In this document: piece after piece, positions 25,830 through 35,255 of the stretch
Layout of the letters: each line of letters begins with the position of its first letter
Position numbering within the stretch: position 1 is the stretch's first letter
Assembly (NCBI GenBank): GCA_023398495.1
Contig: JAEWSG010000013.1
Coordinates: forward strand, 79,024 to 143,023
Direction: 5' to 3'
Length of the DNA stretch: 64,000 nt
DNA from: Bacillota bacterium
Lineage (GTDB): Bacteria; Bacillota; Clostridia; Acetivibrionales; Acetivibrionaceae
The notes under the pieces: generated by a model
The model's database searches: none
Told to the model about the DNA's origin: nothing
Seen by the model: only the letters and a program-made list of their open reading frames with translations
Program-made: the position numbers and the translations under genes

Positions 25830-27258
25830 ACAGGGGGTAATTTTAGAGTTACGCAAAAAAGAGGCCATTATTTTTAATGATGCTGGAGAGTATGAAAAGA
25901 TAGAACGTATAGAAGGTATGTTTGTAGGGCAGCTTGTTGACTATAAAAAAACACGTAGCAAGCATAAAAATAAAATTTTATCGGCGATGTCAGTTGCAGC
26001 TGTGCTTGTTGCTATATTTTTTTCCTTCAGTGTGCTTAAGAATTTCAGAAATGAAGTTTTTGCATATGTGACCTTAGACATAAATCCAAGTTTAGAATTT
26101 TCAATAAACGATAAAAATTGTGTAGTAGGTTTAAAGCCTTTAAACCTTGAAGCTGAAAAGATCACAAAGGGGTTAAGTGTTAAAGGAAAAGATATTGGTC
26201 TTGCATTAATCGATGTAATGGATGAATTGGAGGGATTGGGGTATTTTGACTTAGAAAGCGAAAATATAGTGATTTTATCAACATCAGCAAGTGAATTATG
26301 GGATGAGGATGATAAAAGAAATATTCAAATTAATGAAACAGTTGCTTCACTTGAAGAGATAGTCAGAGACTGTACAAAAAATCATGCTCATATAGAAACT
26401 ATTTCTGCTACTCCTGAGTTAAGAAGTCTTTCCATTAAGTCAGATATGTCGTTAGGTAGATATGCACTTTACACAAAGGCACTAGAGGAAGGAAAGGATA
26501 TTTCTTTACAAGATGCTAAGACGGCACCTTTAAGCCAGCTGATAAACAGCCAGGAATATTCCTCAAGCAACCCCGATAAAACAAGTACTGGAAATGATAA
26601 TGCTGATGAATTATTGAATTCGGGTGCAGCAGCATCAAACAAAAACTCAGGGGAACGCAAAGAAGGTTTACCGGCTTCGCAAAATATGAATACTGACACC
26701 TTAGGGTCAAACGCTGATGATGAAGAAACAGATACGCTTACACATGATGAAGAAGGCACCAAAAAAGTTCTCCCCCATACTATGCCGGGGGTTGATGAAG
26801 TTAGGCAACTACCTGAAGAGAGACCGGCACTACCATCTCATAATGGTGAGAGACCAAGTACTAAACCACAAATAAGTGTATCAGAGCCTAGGGGTGAAGA
26901 GCCTAAGCCTTTGCCGCATGAAAATACAGAGGGAGAAATGAGAGAAACTTTGGGACCCTCACCAGCTAAGCCACCAATATTGGGTAAACCTGATAATGGT
27001 CCTGAAGGAGAAAAACCTGGCTTCGGTTTTGGTATGCCAGGAGGAAATATAGAAAAGGGCAGACCTTTCATTGATGATGATTTCATGAAAAGACCTGATC
27101 CTGAAGATGGTAAAGAGGGGGATGAGGAACTTCAAAGAGAGCCAGATAGACCTTTACCTGATAAAGGAGAAGATGCACCTGATAGCATTCCGGGATTTAC
27201 GCCGGGGCATGGTAAGAAAACACGCCAGAGGCAACAAAGTGCTGATGGAACACCGTAA
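25822..27258 (+). CDS. rsgI: Anti-sigma-I factor RsgI with disordered Pro/Glu/Gly-rich extracellular tail
   Basis: Membrane anti-sigma factor of 478 residues. The cytoplasmic RsgI_N domain (about 1-48, GVILELRKKEAIIFNDAGEY) holds SigI. One helix (about 53-75) crosses the membrane. The external RsgI core starts with YVTLDINPSLEF, whose Asn-Pro bond is where RsgI proteins are reported to cleave themselves. From about residue 225 on, the tail is low complexity (Pro, Glu, Gly, Lys) with no carbohydrate-binding or hydrolase module that I recognise, unlike many paralogues. What it senses is therefore unclear. The ATG at 25822 follows GGAGGGGG; the TTG at 25816 is rejected. Confidence 0.9.
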   Translation: MYKQGVILELRKKEAIIFNDAGEYEKIERIEGMFVGQLVDYKKTRSKHKNKILSAMSVAAVLVAIFFSFSVLKNFRNEVFAYVTLDINPSLEFSINDKNCVVGLKPLNLEAEKITKGLSVKGKDIGLALIDVMDELEGLGYFDLESENIVILSTSASELWDEDDKRNIQINETVASLEEIVRDCTKNHAHIETISATPELRSLSIKSDMSLGRYALYTKALEEGKDISLQDAKTAPLSQLINSQEYSSSNPDKTSTGNDNADELLNSGAAASNKNSGERKEGLPASQNMNTDTLGSNADDEETDTLTHDEEGTKKVLPHTMPGVDEVRQLPEERPALPSHNGERPSTKPQISVSEPRGEEPKPLPHENTEGEMRETLGPSPAKPPILGKPDNGPEGEKPGFGFGMPGGNIEKGRPFIDDDFMKRPDPEDGKEGDEELQREPDRPLPDKGEDAPDSIPGFTPGHGKKTRQRQQSADGTP

Positions 27259-27291
27259 AGGATTAGAAAGCAGCCATTATACAGCAAATGA

Positions 27292-27339
27292 AAAAATACC
27301 TTCCTATTATCAAAAATATGATAGTAGGAAGGTATTTTT
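27292..27339. terminator. Bidirectional terminator between rsgI and the alpha/beta hydrolase gene
   Basis: AAAAATACCTTCCTATTATC (27292-27311) pairs almost perfectly with 27320-27339, with A- and T-tracts at the two ends. Confidence 0.92.
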
Positions 27340-27347
27340 GTTATCCC

Positions 27348-28784
27348 TTAATCACTTTTTTTCTTGACTGAGAAATTACCAGCATAGGTTATACTGTCTT
27401 GTAAATAGATACTACCTTCTAGTGAATTGCCGGAAAGGTTTCCAGACATGTTCACCATTTCATAACCAAGGGGTCTATCAATCCATTCGTTTCCTGTAAA
27501 TGTAATTAAGTTGCTAATAAAATCGTAATTTATGACCATATTATAACTTCCAGAAATCGCTCCTTGAACTGTGCCGGGTGTTTCAAAGCTAAATTCGCCC
27601 CAGTAACTTCCTTCATTGTTTTTTTGTATATTTAGTGTTACTTTAGTTTTTGACTGATTTGTTGTGTAGGTGCCCTCCCAATATCCCATAAGATTACTTA
27701 ATACTGAATCGGAAAGCACTTTGTTTATCATTATTTCATTGAACTTTTGTGACTCCTCGTAAAAGGGGAAATGTGCTGAGTTTTCAAACCAAACCATCTC
27801 TTTGTAAGGTGCTTTAATAATATTGAAGTATTCTTCGATAAGTTCAAAGGGAGTTTCATAATCATGAGTTCCGGACAGGAAGTAAACAGGAACTTTTACA
27901 TTTTTTATGGTGTTTTTAAAATCTAGTGAAAGAACTTCTTTGTCTTCAAAAAGAAGGTTGGAAAATGACCAGCCTCTTTCTACTTTATTATGTGCATCCT
28001 TATAGATAGGTAAACTTAGAATATAATCCTCCAGCACTTCGCTCGATTCTTCCCCATAAATTGAACCTCCAAAGTACTCAAGCCACTCCATTGTGATATC
28101 ATATCCCGAATCGTTTTTGTAATTGCCGTTTTCATCCGGTCTACCTATCTTTGTTAACTCTTTTACAGCTCGTTTGTTATTTGCCTCTATTGCGGATTTC
28201 AGAGCGAAGTCATAACAAAGCTTCTCATTCTCACTGAAGCTGACAACCTGTCCAATGCTGACAAAAGAATTGTAATCAGCAGGATACATGTTGATTACTT
28301 CCATACCTAACACGGTACCAAAAGAATGGCCCATCAGATATATTTTTTCCTGTTTAAATCTATCTTTCAAGTACGAAGTTAGTTCGTGAGTATCGGAAAC
28401 AAATTGCTTCAGCGTCATACTTTCTTCAGGTATTTTTGAAGAATAGGATAAGCCTGCTCCCCTTTGATCCCAGTTGACAACAGTAAAGTGTTTTTCAAGC
28501 TCGCGGTTGTTTTCATGTAAAAAGGGAAGCATTGCGTAACCGGGTCCGCCGTGTAAAAAGAGCAGTATTGGGTTGGAAGCGTCTTTACCGGTTATATATA
28601 TCCATTGATCTACTCCGCCAATCTTAATTTTTTCTAGCGAGTCAATACCTTGAACTTTACCACCAGCAGGTTTCGGGTTGATGAATGGATCATTTGCTGC
28701 ATCTTCTTTAAAACAAAGAAAAGCCGTTATACCTATTGCCGATATTACAAATAAAGAAATTATCATGCCTTTAACATGCTTCAT
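27348..28784 (-). CDS. Membrane-anchored or secreted alpha/beta hydrolase, prolyl aminopeptidase-like, with C-terminal beta domain
   Basis: Hydrolase of 478 residues. An N-terminal hydrophobic segment (GMIISLFVISAIGITAFLCF) anchors or exports it; a Cys near its end could be lipidated, but no clean lipobox is seen. The alpha/beta fold shows LFLHGGPG (oxyanion loop), NWDQRGAG, the nucleophile elbow GHSFG, a probable acid in LSGTHDYETP and the histidine in ENSAHFPFYEE, the pattern of proline iminopeptidases (peptidase family S33). The last 110 residues form a separate beta-rich region of unknown role. The start at 28784 avoids a longer frame that runs into a dispersed repeat; AAGGAA lies upstream with long spacing. 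Substrate not predictable. Confidence 0.78.
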   Translation of the reverse strand: MKHVKGMIISLFVISAIGITAFLCFKEDAANDPFINPKPAGGKVQGIDSLEKIKIGGVDQWIYITGKDASNPILLFLHGGPGYAMLPFLHENNRELEKHFTVVNWDQRGAGLSYSSKIPEESMTLKQFVSDTHELTSYLKDRFKQEKIYLMGHSFGTVLGMEVINMYPADYNSFVSIGQVVSFSENEKLCYDFALKSAIEANNKRAVKELTKIGRPDENGNYKNDSGYDITMEWLEYFGGSIYGEESSEVLEDYILSLPIYKDAHNKVERGWSFSNLLFEDKEVLSLDFKNTIKNVKVPVYFLSGTHDYETPFELIEEYFNIIKAPYKEMVWFENSAHFPFYEESQKFNEIMINKVLSDSVLSNLMGYWEGTYTTNQSKTKVTLNIQKNNEGSYWGEFSFETPGTVQGAISGSYNMVINYDFISNLITFTGNEWIDRPLGYEMVNMSGNLSGNSLEGSIYLQDSITYAGNFSVKKKSD

Positions 28785-28836
28785 TTTGTCACAATTCCTT
28801 TCTGTCGCAGTATCTGAAATTCGCATTCTTCGTATA

Positions 28837-28938
28837 TATTGAACGCGATAAAGATTTACATCATGCTTCAATTTCTTTGATTTATTGGCGTAAAAACTTA
28901 ATTTGTTCTTATAAAATCACTTTGACGATTTGTATAAC
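28837..28938 (+). repeat. Two-hairpin dispersed repeat, full copy (diverged)
   Basis: Same order as 51321-51422 but with several changes in the second hairpin (GGCGTAAAAACTTAA, ACTTTGACGATTTG). Upstream of the hydrolase gene. Confidence 0.8.
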
Positions 28939-29157
28939 TTATTATAACATTTATTTGTGCATACTACAAAGGGTATTGAGTGCTGAGGGTGCAAGAAAAT
29001 TAAATGCACCCGGACAAAAATGAGGTAATACATAAGGATATTTTCTGTTTTTGTAGAGATATTTTCTTTTTTAGTGTAAAATCTATCTGAGGATAGTACC
29101 CGTAAATTTGTAATGTTAAAAGGTGCCAGAAATTTATTAGGAAGGAATAAAGCTGTG

Positions 29158-30000
29158 ATGCAAAAATCTTTATATATATCAGATCTCGATGGAACTTTAC
29201 TAAGGAGTGATAAAGAATTAAGCAGTTATACCAAGTATACTCTAAATAAGCTTATATCTAATGGTATCCATTTTTCGGTTGCAACTGCAAGATCTTCAGC
29301 AACGGCCATAAAGATACTAGAAGGGCTAGATATAAATGTTCCTGTGGTTTTAATGAACGGAGTTGTAATATATGACCTTGCCCAGATGAAATATGTTAAA
29401 TTCGAAGTAATTTCAGCAAGGACTGCCAGATATATAATAACTGTCTTAAAAAAACATGATATTACTGGCTTTATGTATACTATTTCCGATAATGAGCAGA
29501 TAACATACTATGAAAACTTATGTACAGATGTTATGAAGGAGCATTATGATGAACGTGTAACCAAATACAATAAGCCGTACTATAAGGTTGAAAGCTTTAT
29601 GGAAAAGGCTTACGACGACAATATTATATACTTTTCTTTTATGGATATATATGAAAGACTATACAGAGTTCAGAGTGAGCTAAAAGATTATGAGGAAATA
29701 GATTCTGTGCTGTATAGGGATGTTTACAATGAAAATATCTGGTTTCTGGAAATACACAGTAAAAAAGCATCGAAGTATAATGCCGTAAAATATCTGCGTG
29801 AAAGTTTAGGGTATGATACTATAATTGGCTTTGGAGATAATCTGAATGATATTCCGCTGTTTGAAGCGTGTGATGAATGTTACGCTGTGTCAAATGCGGT
29901 TGCCCAGCTTAAGGAAAAGGCAAACGGAATTATAGATGACAACAATTCAGACGGTGTAGCAAAATACATTTTTCGTCGAGAGTCTGTCAGTGATTTATAG
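29158..30000 (+). CDS. HAD-superfamily phosphatase, Cof type
   Basis: Cytosolic sugar-phosphate or nucleotide phosphatase of 280 residues. Motif I is DLDGTLL, motif II the VATARS strand, motif III the Lys of SKKASKYNAVKYL, and motif IV GFGDNLNDIPLF; between them lies the C2 cap domain typical of Cof/YkrA proteins. The ATG at 29158 follows AGGAAGGA (29139-29146); a GTG at 29155 is equally possible. The substrate cannot be told from sequence. Confidence 0.88.
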   Translation: MQKSLYISDLDGTLLRSDKELSSYTKYTLNKLISNGIHFSVATARSSATAIKILEGLDINVPVVLMNGVVIYDLAQMKYVKFEVISARTARYIITVLKKHDITGFMYTISDNEQITYYENLCTDVMKEHYDERVTKYNKPYYKVESFMEKAYDDNIIYFSFMDIYERLYRVQSELKDYEEIDSVLYRDVYNENIWFLEIHSKKASKYNAVKYLRESLGYDTIIGFGDNLNDIPLFEACDECYAVSNAVAQLKEKANGIIDDNNSDGVAKYIFRRESVSDL

Positions 30001-30067
30001 TGATTTATGGACTTGAAATTGTGCACTTTGGGTTAATATGTTAATATTATGTGTTGAGGTGATAAAA

Positions 30068-30664
30068 ATGTTGATTATAGGTTTAAATGGTAGTCCAAAT
30101 AAGAATGGCAATACCAAATTTTTGTTGAAGGAAGTTCTTGGAAAGCTTGACGAAATGGGAGCCGAAACTATAATACTTGAAGTTCCCGAACTTTTACAAT
30201 CTGCAAAAAACAGTTTTTGTGTTTCATGTTCTACACCATGTTCCGCAGTATGTTACAAGGATACAAAGCTTGAAGAGGCATATGAATTGATGAGGCGAGC
30301 AGATGGATTGCTGTTTGGAAGTCCATCTTATTTTGGAACTATGACAGGACAAATGAAGGCTTTCTTTGATAAGACGAGGAAATTAAGAGGCGAAAAGGCT
30401 TTTTATAACAAGGTTGCAGCAGGTGTTACTGTTGGTGCTTCAAAATATGGAGGACAGGAGACAACTATGAAGGCACTTTACGACATTATGATGGTTCATG
30501 GTATGATGATTGTGGGTGATGGATACATTGAAGATGATTGCGGTCACCATGGGGTAAGTGCACACAAACCGGCTGAAAATGACGAGTTTGCACAGAAACG
30601 TGCTTCTATCCTGGCAAAGAGACTTTTTGAAGTATGTAATAAAACTGAATCACTTAGAAAATAA
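30068..30664 (+). CDS. Flavodoxin-like NAD(P)H-dependent FMN reductase
   Basis: Flavoprotein of 198 residues with the NADPH-dependent FMN reductase fold: IIGLNGSPNKNGNTKFLL (FMN phosphate loop), GSPSYFGTMTGQMKAFFDKT (flavin loop) and VGASKYGGQETT. A Cys cluster, CVSCSTPCSAVC, near residues 56-67 is typical of clostridial iron-sulfur flavoprotein relatives and may bind a cluster or serve in thiol redox. The ATG at 30068 follows GAGGTG by 6 nt. Physiological partner unknown. Confidence 0.85.
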   Translation: MLIIGLNGSPNKNGNTKFLLKEVLGKLDEMGAETIILEVPELLQSAKNSFCVSCSTPCSAVCYKDTKLEEAYELMRRADGLLFGSPSYFGTMTGQMKAFFDKTRKLRGEKAFYNKVAAGVTVGASKYGGQETTMKALYDIMMVHGMMIVGDGYIEDDCGHHGVSAHKPAENDEFAQKRASILAKRLFEVCNKTESLRK

Positions 30665-30710
30665 TACTAACAAAAGAAATTACTAAAATAAAGTATGATG
30701 GGTGATAATT

Positions 30711-31460
30711 ATGCTGCACGAATTTTCAAGAACTGAATTGCTACTAAAAAAAGAAGGTCTCAACAAGTTAAATAAATGTAAAGTGGCAGTTTTTGGAGTA
30801 GGAGGAGTAGGGTCTTATGCTGTTGAAGCGTTAGTTAGGTGTGGTGTAGGTAAAATTGTACTAATAGACGATGATTGTGTATGCCTTACTAATATAAACA
30901 GACAAATTCATGCTACAACAAAAACAGTTGGCAGGCCAAAAGTAGAAGTGATGAGAGAAAGGATACTTGACATAAATCCAAAGGCAGAAGTTATTACCCA
31001 TCAGAGGTTTTATCTGCCCGATACTGCAAATGAGCTAATGTCTAGTGATTATGACTATATAATTGATGCAATAGATACGGTTACTGGGAAAATTGATCTT
31101 GTTGTCAGAGCTAAGGAATTGAACATACCGATAATAAGCAGTATGGGAGCGGGGAACAAATTAGATCCAACCAGGTTTGAGGTGGCAGATATTTACGATA
31201 CATCAATATGCCCTCTGGCAAAAGTAATGAGAAAAGAGCTCAGAAAGAGGAATATTGACAAGCTTAAAGTTGTGTACTCAAAGGAAGAACCTATCAAACT
31301 CACAGAATCCGAGTCCGAGGAATGCTCAAACTTGGAAAGTGCTGCAGGTAATCGTAAAGCAAAGCACCGGGTACCTGGTAGCATATCTTTTGTGCCATCC
31401 GTAGCTGGTCTTATTATGGCTGGAGAAGTTGTAAAAGAATTAAGTGAGGTTATAAGATAA
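30711..31460 (+). CDS. tcdA: tRNA threonylcarbamoyladenosine dehydratase, ThiF/E1 family
   Basis: ATP-dependent enzyme of 249 residues that cyclises t6A37 in tRNAs for ANN codons (TcdA/YgdL). It shows FSRTELLLKKEGLNKL, the nucleotide loop FGVGGVGSYAVEALVRCG, DDDCVCLTNINRQIHA, DAIDTVTGKIDL and SSMGAGNKLDPT, as in E. coli TcdA, and lacks the two CxxC pairs of MoeB/ThiF. The ATG at 30711 is preferred over the GTG at 30702. It stands 46 nt after the FMN reductase gene, possibly co-transcribed. Confidence 0.88.
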   Translation: MLHEFSRTELLLKKEGLNKLNKCKVAVFGVGGVGSYAVEALVRCGVGKIVLIDDDCVCLTNINRQIHATTKTVGRPKVEVMRERILDINPKAEVITHQRFYLPDTANELMSSDYDYIIDAIDTVTGKIDLVVRAKELNIPIISSMGAGNKLDPTRFEVADIYDTSICPLAKVMRKELRKRNIDKLKVVYSKEEPIKLTESESEECSNLESAAGNRKAKHRVPGSISFVPSVAGLIMAGEVVKELSEVIR

Positions 31461-31549
31461 AAAGGAAACCACTGAGGTGTGACTGGAATATCTTGTATGA
31501 ATTTGATTGTAAAAAAATATTGGTAAGTCTTAATTTTTTGCTTGTGAAG

Positions 31550-31558
31550 TGTTATAAT
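31550..31558 (+). promoter_or_regulatory. Candidate extended -10 promoter for the P-loop ATPase gene
   Basis: TGTTATAAT (TG, one base, TATAAT at 31553-31558), 85 nt before the start codon. No good -35 box. Confidence 0.4.
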
Positions 31559-31642
31559 AAGTATATATTTTTTGTAAATAAGCAAAGCATACGCGTTTTC
31601 ATAGAGTTAGTCATAATCTTTTACGGTTAAAAGGAGAGTTTT

Positions 31643-32311
31643 ATGTCAAATGAACGACTTAACATATTTACAGGACACTTTGGAAGCGGAAAAACTGAAG
31701 TGGCTGTAAATTTTGCTTTAAATGCCGCAACAAGACTTAATAATATTGCTATAGTAGATTTGGATATAGTAAATCCGTATTTTCGCACAGCAGATGTTAA
31801 AAGTGAACTTGAAAACAGTGGTATTTGGGTGGTTACACCAATGTATGCAAACACTAATGTCGATGTTCCCGCACTTCCGCCGGAAATGAATACGTTATTT
31901 GAAAAAAAGGAGTATAATGTTATTCTTGATGTGGGTGGTGATGACCTTGGAGCCAGAGTGTTGGCAAGATACAAGGAGGATATTGAGAAACAGGGGTATT
32001 GCATGTATTTTGTAGTTAATACAAAGAGACCAATGACCGATACAGATATAAAGCTTGAGCAAATGATTTATGAAATTGAAAGTTCTTCTGGACTAAAGGT
32101 TACAAAACTTGTGAACAACACAAATCTTTTAGAGCAAACCATTGTGAAAGATGTCGTTGAAGGACACAATATGATAAAAAGAATATCGGATAAACTGGAT
32201 ATTCCAATTGGATTTGTAAGCGGCTTTGCTGATTTGCTTGATGGTGTTGCTGAAGAAGTTGATTGTGAAATTTTTCCGCTAAAAAAGTTAATAAAATTGC
32301 CTTGGAATTAA
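31643..32311 (+). CDS. MinD/ParA-like P-loop ATPase of unknown role
   Basis: P-loop NTPase of 222 residues. GHFGSGKTEVAVNFAL is the Walker A, VDLDIVNPYFRTADV the switch I-like segment, and LDVGGDDLGARVLA the Walker B region, as in SIMIBI-class proteins. The deviant-Lys KGG signature of true MinD/ParA is absent. AAAAGGAGAG lies 5 nt before the ATG. It is followed directly by a PilZ gene and then by the kor genes, but no functional link is visible. Similar small ATPases stand next to 2-oxoacid:ferredoxin oxidoreductase genes in clostridia, by my recollection. Confidence 0.7.
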   Translation: MSNERLNIFTGHFGSGKTEVAVNFALNAATRLNNIAIVDLDIVNPYFRTADVKSELENSGIWVVTPMYANTNVDVPALPPEMNTLFEKKEYNVILDVGGDDLGARVLARYKEDIEKQGYCMYFVVNTKRPMTDTDIKLEQMIYEIESSSGLKVTKLVNNTNLLEQTIVKDVVEGHNMIKRISDKLDIPIGFVSGFADLLDGVAEEVDCEIFPLKKLIKLPWN

Positions 32312-32325
32312 TGGAGGGAATATTT

Positions 32326-33048
32326 ATGGAAAGTGCCAGATTAAGGGAATTGCTAGGAGAAGGTACAATCATCAGGACAAAGCATTGCAGTAGCTCTACA
32401 TGGGTAACTAATGTTATATATGCTATTAACGAAGATTACATTGAAATTGATATTGGTCTGGAGAAGGATTATATTGACCATATGATAATGATAGGCGATA
32501 CTATGAAGTGCAAGTATACATCTGAACAACATGAAGTTACCCTTATTGGCTGGGTGACTAGAATAAAGGCTGACTTTCCACAGAGTATAACCATTAAAGT
32601 GCATGATATAGAAAAGTTTGCTAACAAACGTGATAGTTACAGATTTGATGTGTATCTCTGTTCAGTAATAAAAGTAAAGCATTTTGAAGAAAAGGGGATA
32701 TTTGCAATACTTACTAATATCAGTCGAACCGGGGCAGCATTTGTTATAAAGGAAGAGATTGAGAAGCAGTTGGGTATAGGGGATACAACAAAGGTACAAA
32801 CTGTCTGCGTTTTTGAGGTATATGTATCACCGGAGAAGCTGATAGTATTTGAAGGGACAATACAAAGAAAGTGTGATAGTGAAAGAGGTAAAGAATATGG
32901 CGTTAAAATAACTGATATTGATTTAAAAAGCGAAAAAGTATTATCAGAACTTTTAGAAGAACTTGAAAAAAAGGATAAAGAGTTCTATAATAAACGAAGC
33001 AGCTTTTGGTCAAAACATAGCAAGTATATTAATGATGAAGAGAAATAA
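32326..33048 (+). CDS. PilZ-domain c-di-GMP-binding protein, YcgR/YpfA-like
   Basis: Protein of 240 residues with an N-terminal YcgR-like beta-barrel (about 1-100) and a C-terminal PilZ domain. Both c-di-GMP contacts are present: RDSYR (RxxxR) and NISRTG (NxSxxG). Such proteins slow flagella or act on surface polymers and pili when c-di-GMP is high. The ATG at 32326 follows GGAGGG by 7 nt; the ATG at 32311 (or an upstream start) would overlap the ATPase gene. No flagellar gene is nearby; the pilus cluster lies 13 kb downstream. Confidence 0.9.
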   Translation: MESARLRELLGEGTIIRTKHCSSSTWVTNVIYAINEDYIEIDIGLEKDYIDHMIMIGDTMKCKYTSEQHEVTLIGWVTRIKADFPQSITIKVHDIEKFANKRDSYRFDVYLCSVIKVKHFEEKGIFAILTNISRTGAAFVIKEEIEKQLGIGDTTKVQTVCVFEVYVSPEKLIVFEGTIQRKCDSERGKEYGVKITDIDLKSEKVLSELLEELEKKDKEFYNKRSSFWSKHSKYINDEEK

Positions 33049-33177
33049 TTTCCACTTTTCTTTCTCATAGGTTTGTAAATTTTACAAGATAATTGCCCTT
33101 GAGTTGACAATACTAACACTTAATCTGTGGGTTGTAGAAATGGTTGTTATTAAACCACTAAGTAATGGGGGATTTGT

Positions 33178-33384
33178 ATGGCAAAAGTTTCGTTTTTTGA
33201 AGACCGTTGTAAGGGATGCAAGTTGTGTGTTACTGTATGCCCTAAAAAAATTGTTGTTATTTTAGAAGATAAGATAAACCAGAAAGGGTTTCATCCTGCT
33301 GGAGTATCAGATATGGACAAGTGTATTGGTTGTGCTTTTTGTGCAACTATTTGTCCGGATTGCGTTATTGAGGTTGAAAAATAG
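33178..33384 (+). CDS. korD: 2-oxoacid:ferredoxin oxidoreductase delta subunit (2[4Fe-4S] ferredoxin)
   Basis: Small iron-sulfur protein of 68 residues with two cluster motifs, CKGCKLCVTVCPKK and CIGCAFCATICPD. It passes electrons from the TPP site to free ferredoxin. First of four genes in the order delta, alpha, beta, gamma, all within 60 nt of each other. GGGG lies just upstream of the ATG. Confidence 0.93.
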   Translation: MAKVSFFEDRCKGCKLCVTVCPKKIVVILEDKINQKGFHPAGVSDMDKCIGCAFCATICPDCVIEVEK

Positions 33385-33429
33385 AATTCATTTTTAGTGT
33401 AATGAATTAAGGTAGGGGGACTTAGGTAA

Positions 33430-34488
33430 ATGGGTGAGAAATTATTGATGAAAGGTAATGAAGTAATTGCTGAAGCTGCACTTAGAGCAGGCTGTAAGCA
33501 TTATTTCGGGTATCCGATCACACCTCAGACTGAAATTGCACATTATATGGCAAAGAAAATGCCGGAGGTTGGCGGTACTTTTGTACAGGCAGAGAGTGAA
33601 ATAGCAGCCATAAATATGGTTTATGGAGCAGCAAGTGCCGGAGTAAGAGTTATGACTTCTTCTTCAAGTCCGGGGATAAGTCTGAAGCAGGAAGGTATTT
33701 CATATGCCGCCGGAGCAGAGTTGCCAGCAGTTATTGTTAACATTGTGAGGTGTGGTCCAGGACTTGGGGGAATTCTACCTGCACAGTGCGATTATTTTCA
33801 AGCTGTTAAGGGCGGCGGTCATGGAGACTACAAAATGGTTGTTTTAGCACCATCAAGTATTCAGGAACTGTATGAACTTACTGTTGAAGCATTTAACATA
33901 TCTGATAAGTATAGACAATTAACTATGATCATGGGTGACGGCGTTTTAGGACAGATGATGGAGGCTGTTGAGTTTAAAGACAAGGAAAATATTGCTGGAG
34001 TTGATAAGCCTTGGGCAACAACCGGAACAGGCCTCAAAAGGGAACACAATACCATTCAGTCTATATATATTCAGCCTGAAGTGTTGGAAGAACATAACAA
34101 AAAGCTTCAAGCAAAATATAAGCTTATTGAAGAAAATGAAGTCAGGGTTGAGAGTTATAACTGTGGAAATGCAGATATTATTGTCACTGCTTTTGGTACT
34201 ACTGCGAGAATAGTTAATAATGTTATAAAAATGGCAAAGAAGGAAGGTATAAATGTAGGATTGATCAGGCCTATTTCTCTTTGGCCATTTCCTGTAAAGG
34301 AATTTGAGAAATATGCAGAAGTGCCCAAGGCATTTCTATCTGTAGAGCTTAATGCAGGCCAGATGGTTGAAGATGTGAGGCTTGCAGTCAATGGCAAAAG
34401 ACCGGTTTATTTCTATGGTAGAATGGGTGGAATGATTCCTACTCAGCAGGAAATCTTAGATCAGATAAAGCAAATATTAAATAAGTAA
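33430..34488 (+). CDS. korA: 2-oxoacid:ferredoxin oxidoreductase alpha subunit
   Basis: Alpha subunit of 352 residues. GNEVIAEAALRAGCKHYFGYPITPQTEIAHYM and FVQAESEIAAINMVYGAASAGVRVMTSSSSPG are typical of the pyrimidine-binding half of KorA/VorA, followed by the transketolase-like C domain (NADIIVTAFGTTARIV). The enzyme decarboxylates 2-oxoglutarate, or branched-chain 2-oxoacids, to the acyl-CoA with reduced ferredoxin, or runs in reverse to make the oxoacid. The sequence alone does not separate Kor from Vor. Confidence 0.9.
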   Translation: MGEKLLMKGNEVIAEAALRAGCKHYFGYPITPQTEIAHYMAKKMPEVGGTFVQAESEIAAINMVYGAASAGVRVMTSSSSPGISLKQEGISYAAGAELPAVIVNIVRCGPGLGGILPAQCDYFQAVKGGGHGDYKMVVLAPSSIQELYELTVEAFNISDKYRQLTMIMGDGVLGQMMEAVEFKDKENIAGVDKPWATTGTGLKREHNTIQSIYIQPEVLEEHNKKLQAKYKLIEENEVRVESYNCGNADIIVTAFGTTARIVNNVIKMAKKEGINVGLIRPISLWPFPVKEFEKYAEVPKAFLSVELNAGQMVEDVRLAVNGKRPVYFYGRMGGMIPTQQEILDQIKQILNK

Positions 34489-34502
34489 GAAGGGGAAGAA
34501 AA

Positions 34503-35249
34503 ATGGCTACTGTTTTTAAGAGACCACATGCTTTGATTGATAAATCAATGCATTATTGCCCGGGATGTACTCATGGTATTGTCCACAGGCTTATAGCAGA
34601 AGTGTTGGATGAATTGAATATAGAGGGTAAGACTGTAGGAGTTTCTCCTGTTGGATGCACCTATAACAATTATGAGTATTTCAATTGTGATATGGTACAA
34701 GCAGCGCATGGAAGGGCTCCAGCTGTTGGAACAGGTATTAAGAGAGCAAATCCGGACAACGTTGTTTTTACTTATCAAGGTGATGGAGATTTAGCTGCTA
34801 TTGGTACAGCGGAAATAGTACATGCTGCAACCAGAGGAGAAAGAATAACTACGATATTTGTAAATAATGCAATTTATGGTATGACCTCAGGGCAGATGGC
34901 TCCCACAACACTTTTAGGACAGGTGACCACAACATCACCCTTCGGAAGAAAGCCTGAGCTTCACGGATTTCCGATAAAGGTATGTGAGCTTTTGTCTACC
35001 TTGGAAGGTGCAGTGTTTGTCGAAAGAGTATCAATGCATGATGTAAAAAATATAGTGAATGCCAAAAAAGCTATCAAAAAAGCATTTCAAATACAGATGG
35101 CAGACCTTGGATTTGGAATAGTTGAAATACTGTCCTCCTGTCCAACAAACTGGGGAATGAATCCGGTAGATGCTTTAGGATGGATAAAGGATAAGATGGT
35201 TTCTCATTATCCATTAGGTAATTTTAAAGGCAAGGACTTGGAGGTGTAA
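34503..35249 (+). CDS. korB: 2-oxoacid:ferredoxin oxidoreductase beta subunit (TPP-binding)
   Basis: Beta subunit of 248 residues. CPGCTHGIVHR and PVGCTYNNYEYFNCD carry conserved Cys residues; YQGDGDLAAIGTAEIVHAATRGE together with TIFVNNAIYGMTSGQ is the GDG-to-NN TPP/Mg signature. AAGGGGAAG precedes the ATG, 14 nt after korA. Its partners flank it on both sides. Confidence 0.93.
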   Translation: MATVFKRPHALIDKSMHYCPGCTHGIVHRLIAEVLDELNIEGKTVGVSPVGCTYNNYEYFNCDMVQAAHGRAPAVGTGIKRANPDNVVFTYQGDGDLAAIGTAEIVHAATRGERITTIFVNNAIYGMTSGQMAPTTLLGQVTTTSPFGRKPELHGFPIKVCELLSTLEGAVFVERVSMHDVKNIVNAKKAIKKAFQIQMADLGFGIVEILSSCPTNWGMNPVDALGWIKDKMVSHYPLGNFKGKDLEV

Positions 35250-35255
35250 TTTGAT

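Noticed and set aside
28785..28871. Longer start for the alpha/beta hydrolase
   Set aside because: Runs into the two-hairpin repeat and adds residues before the export signal.
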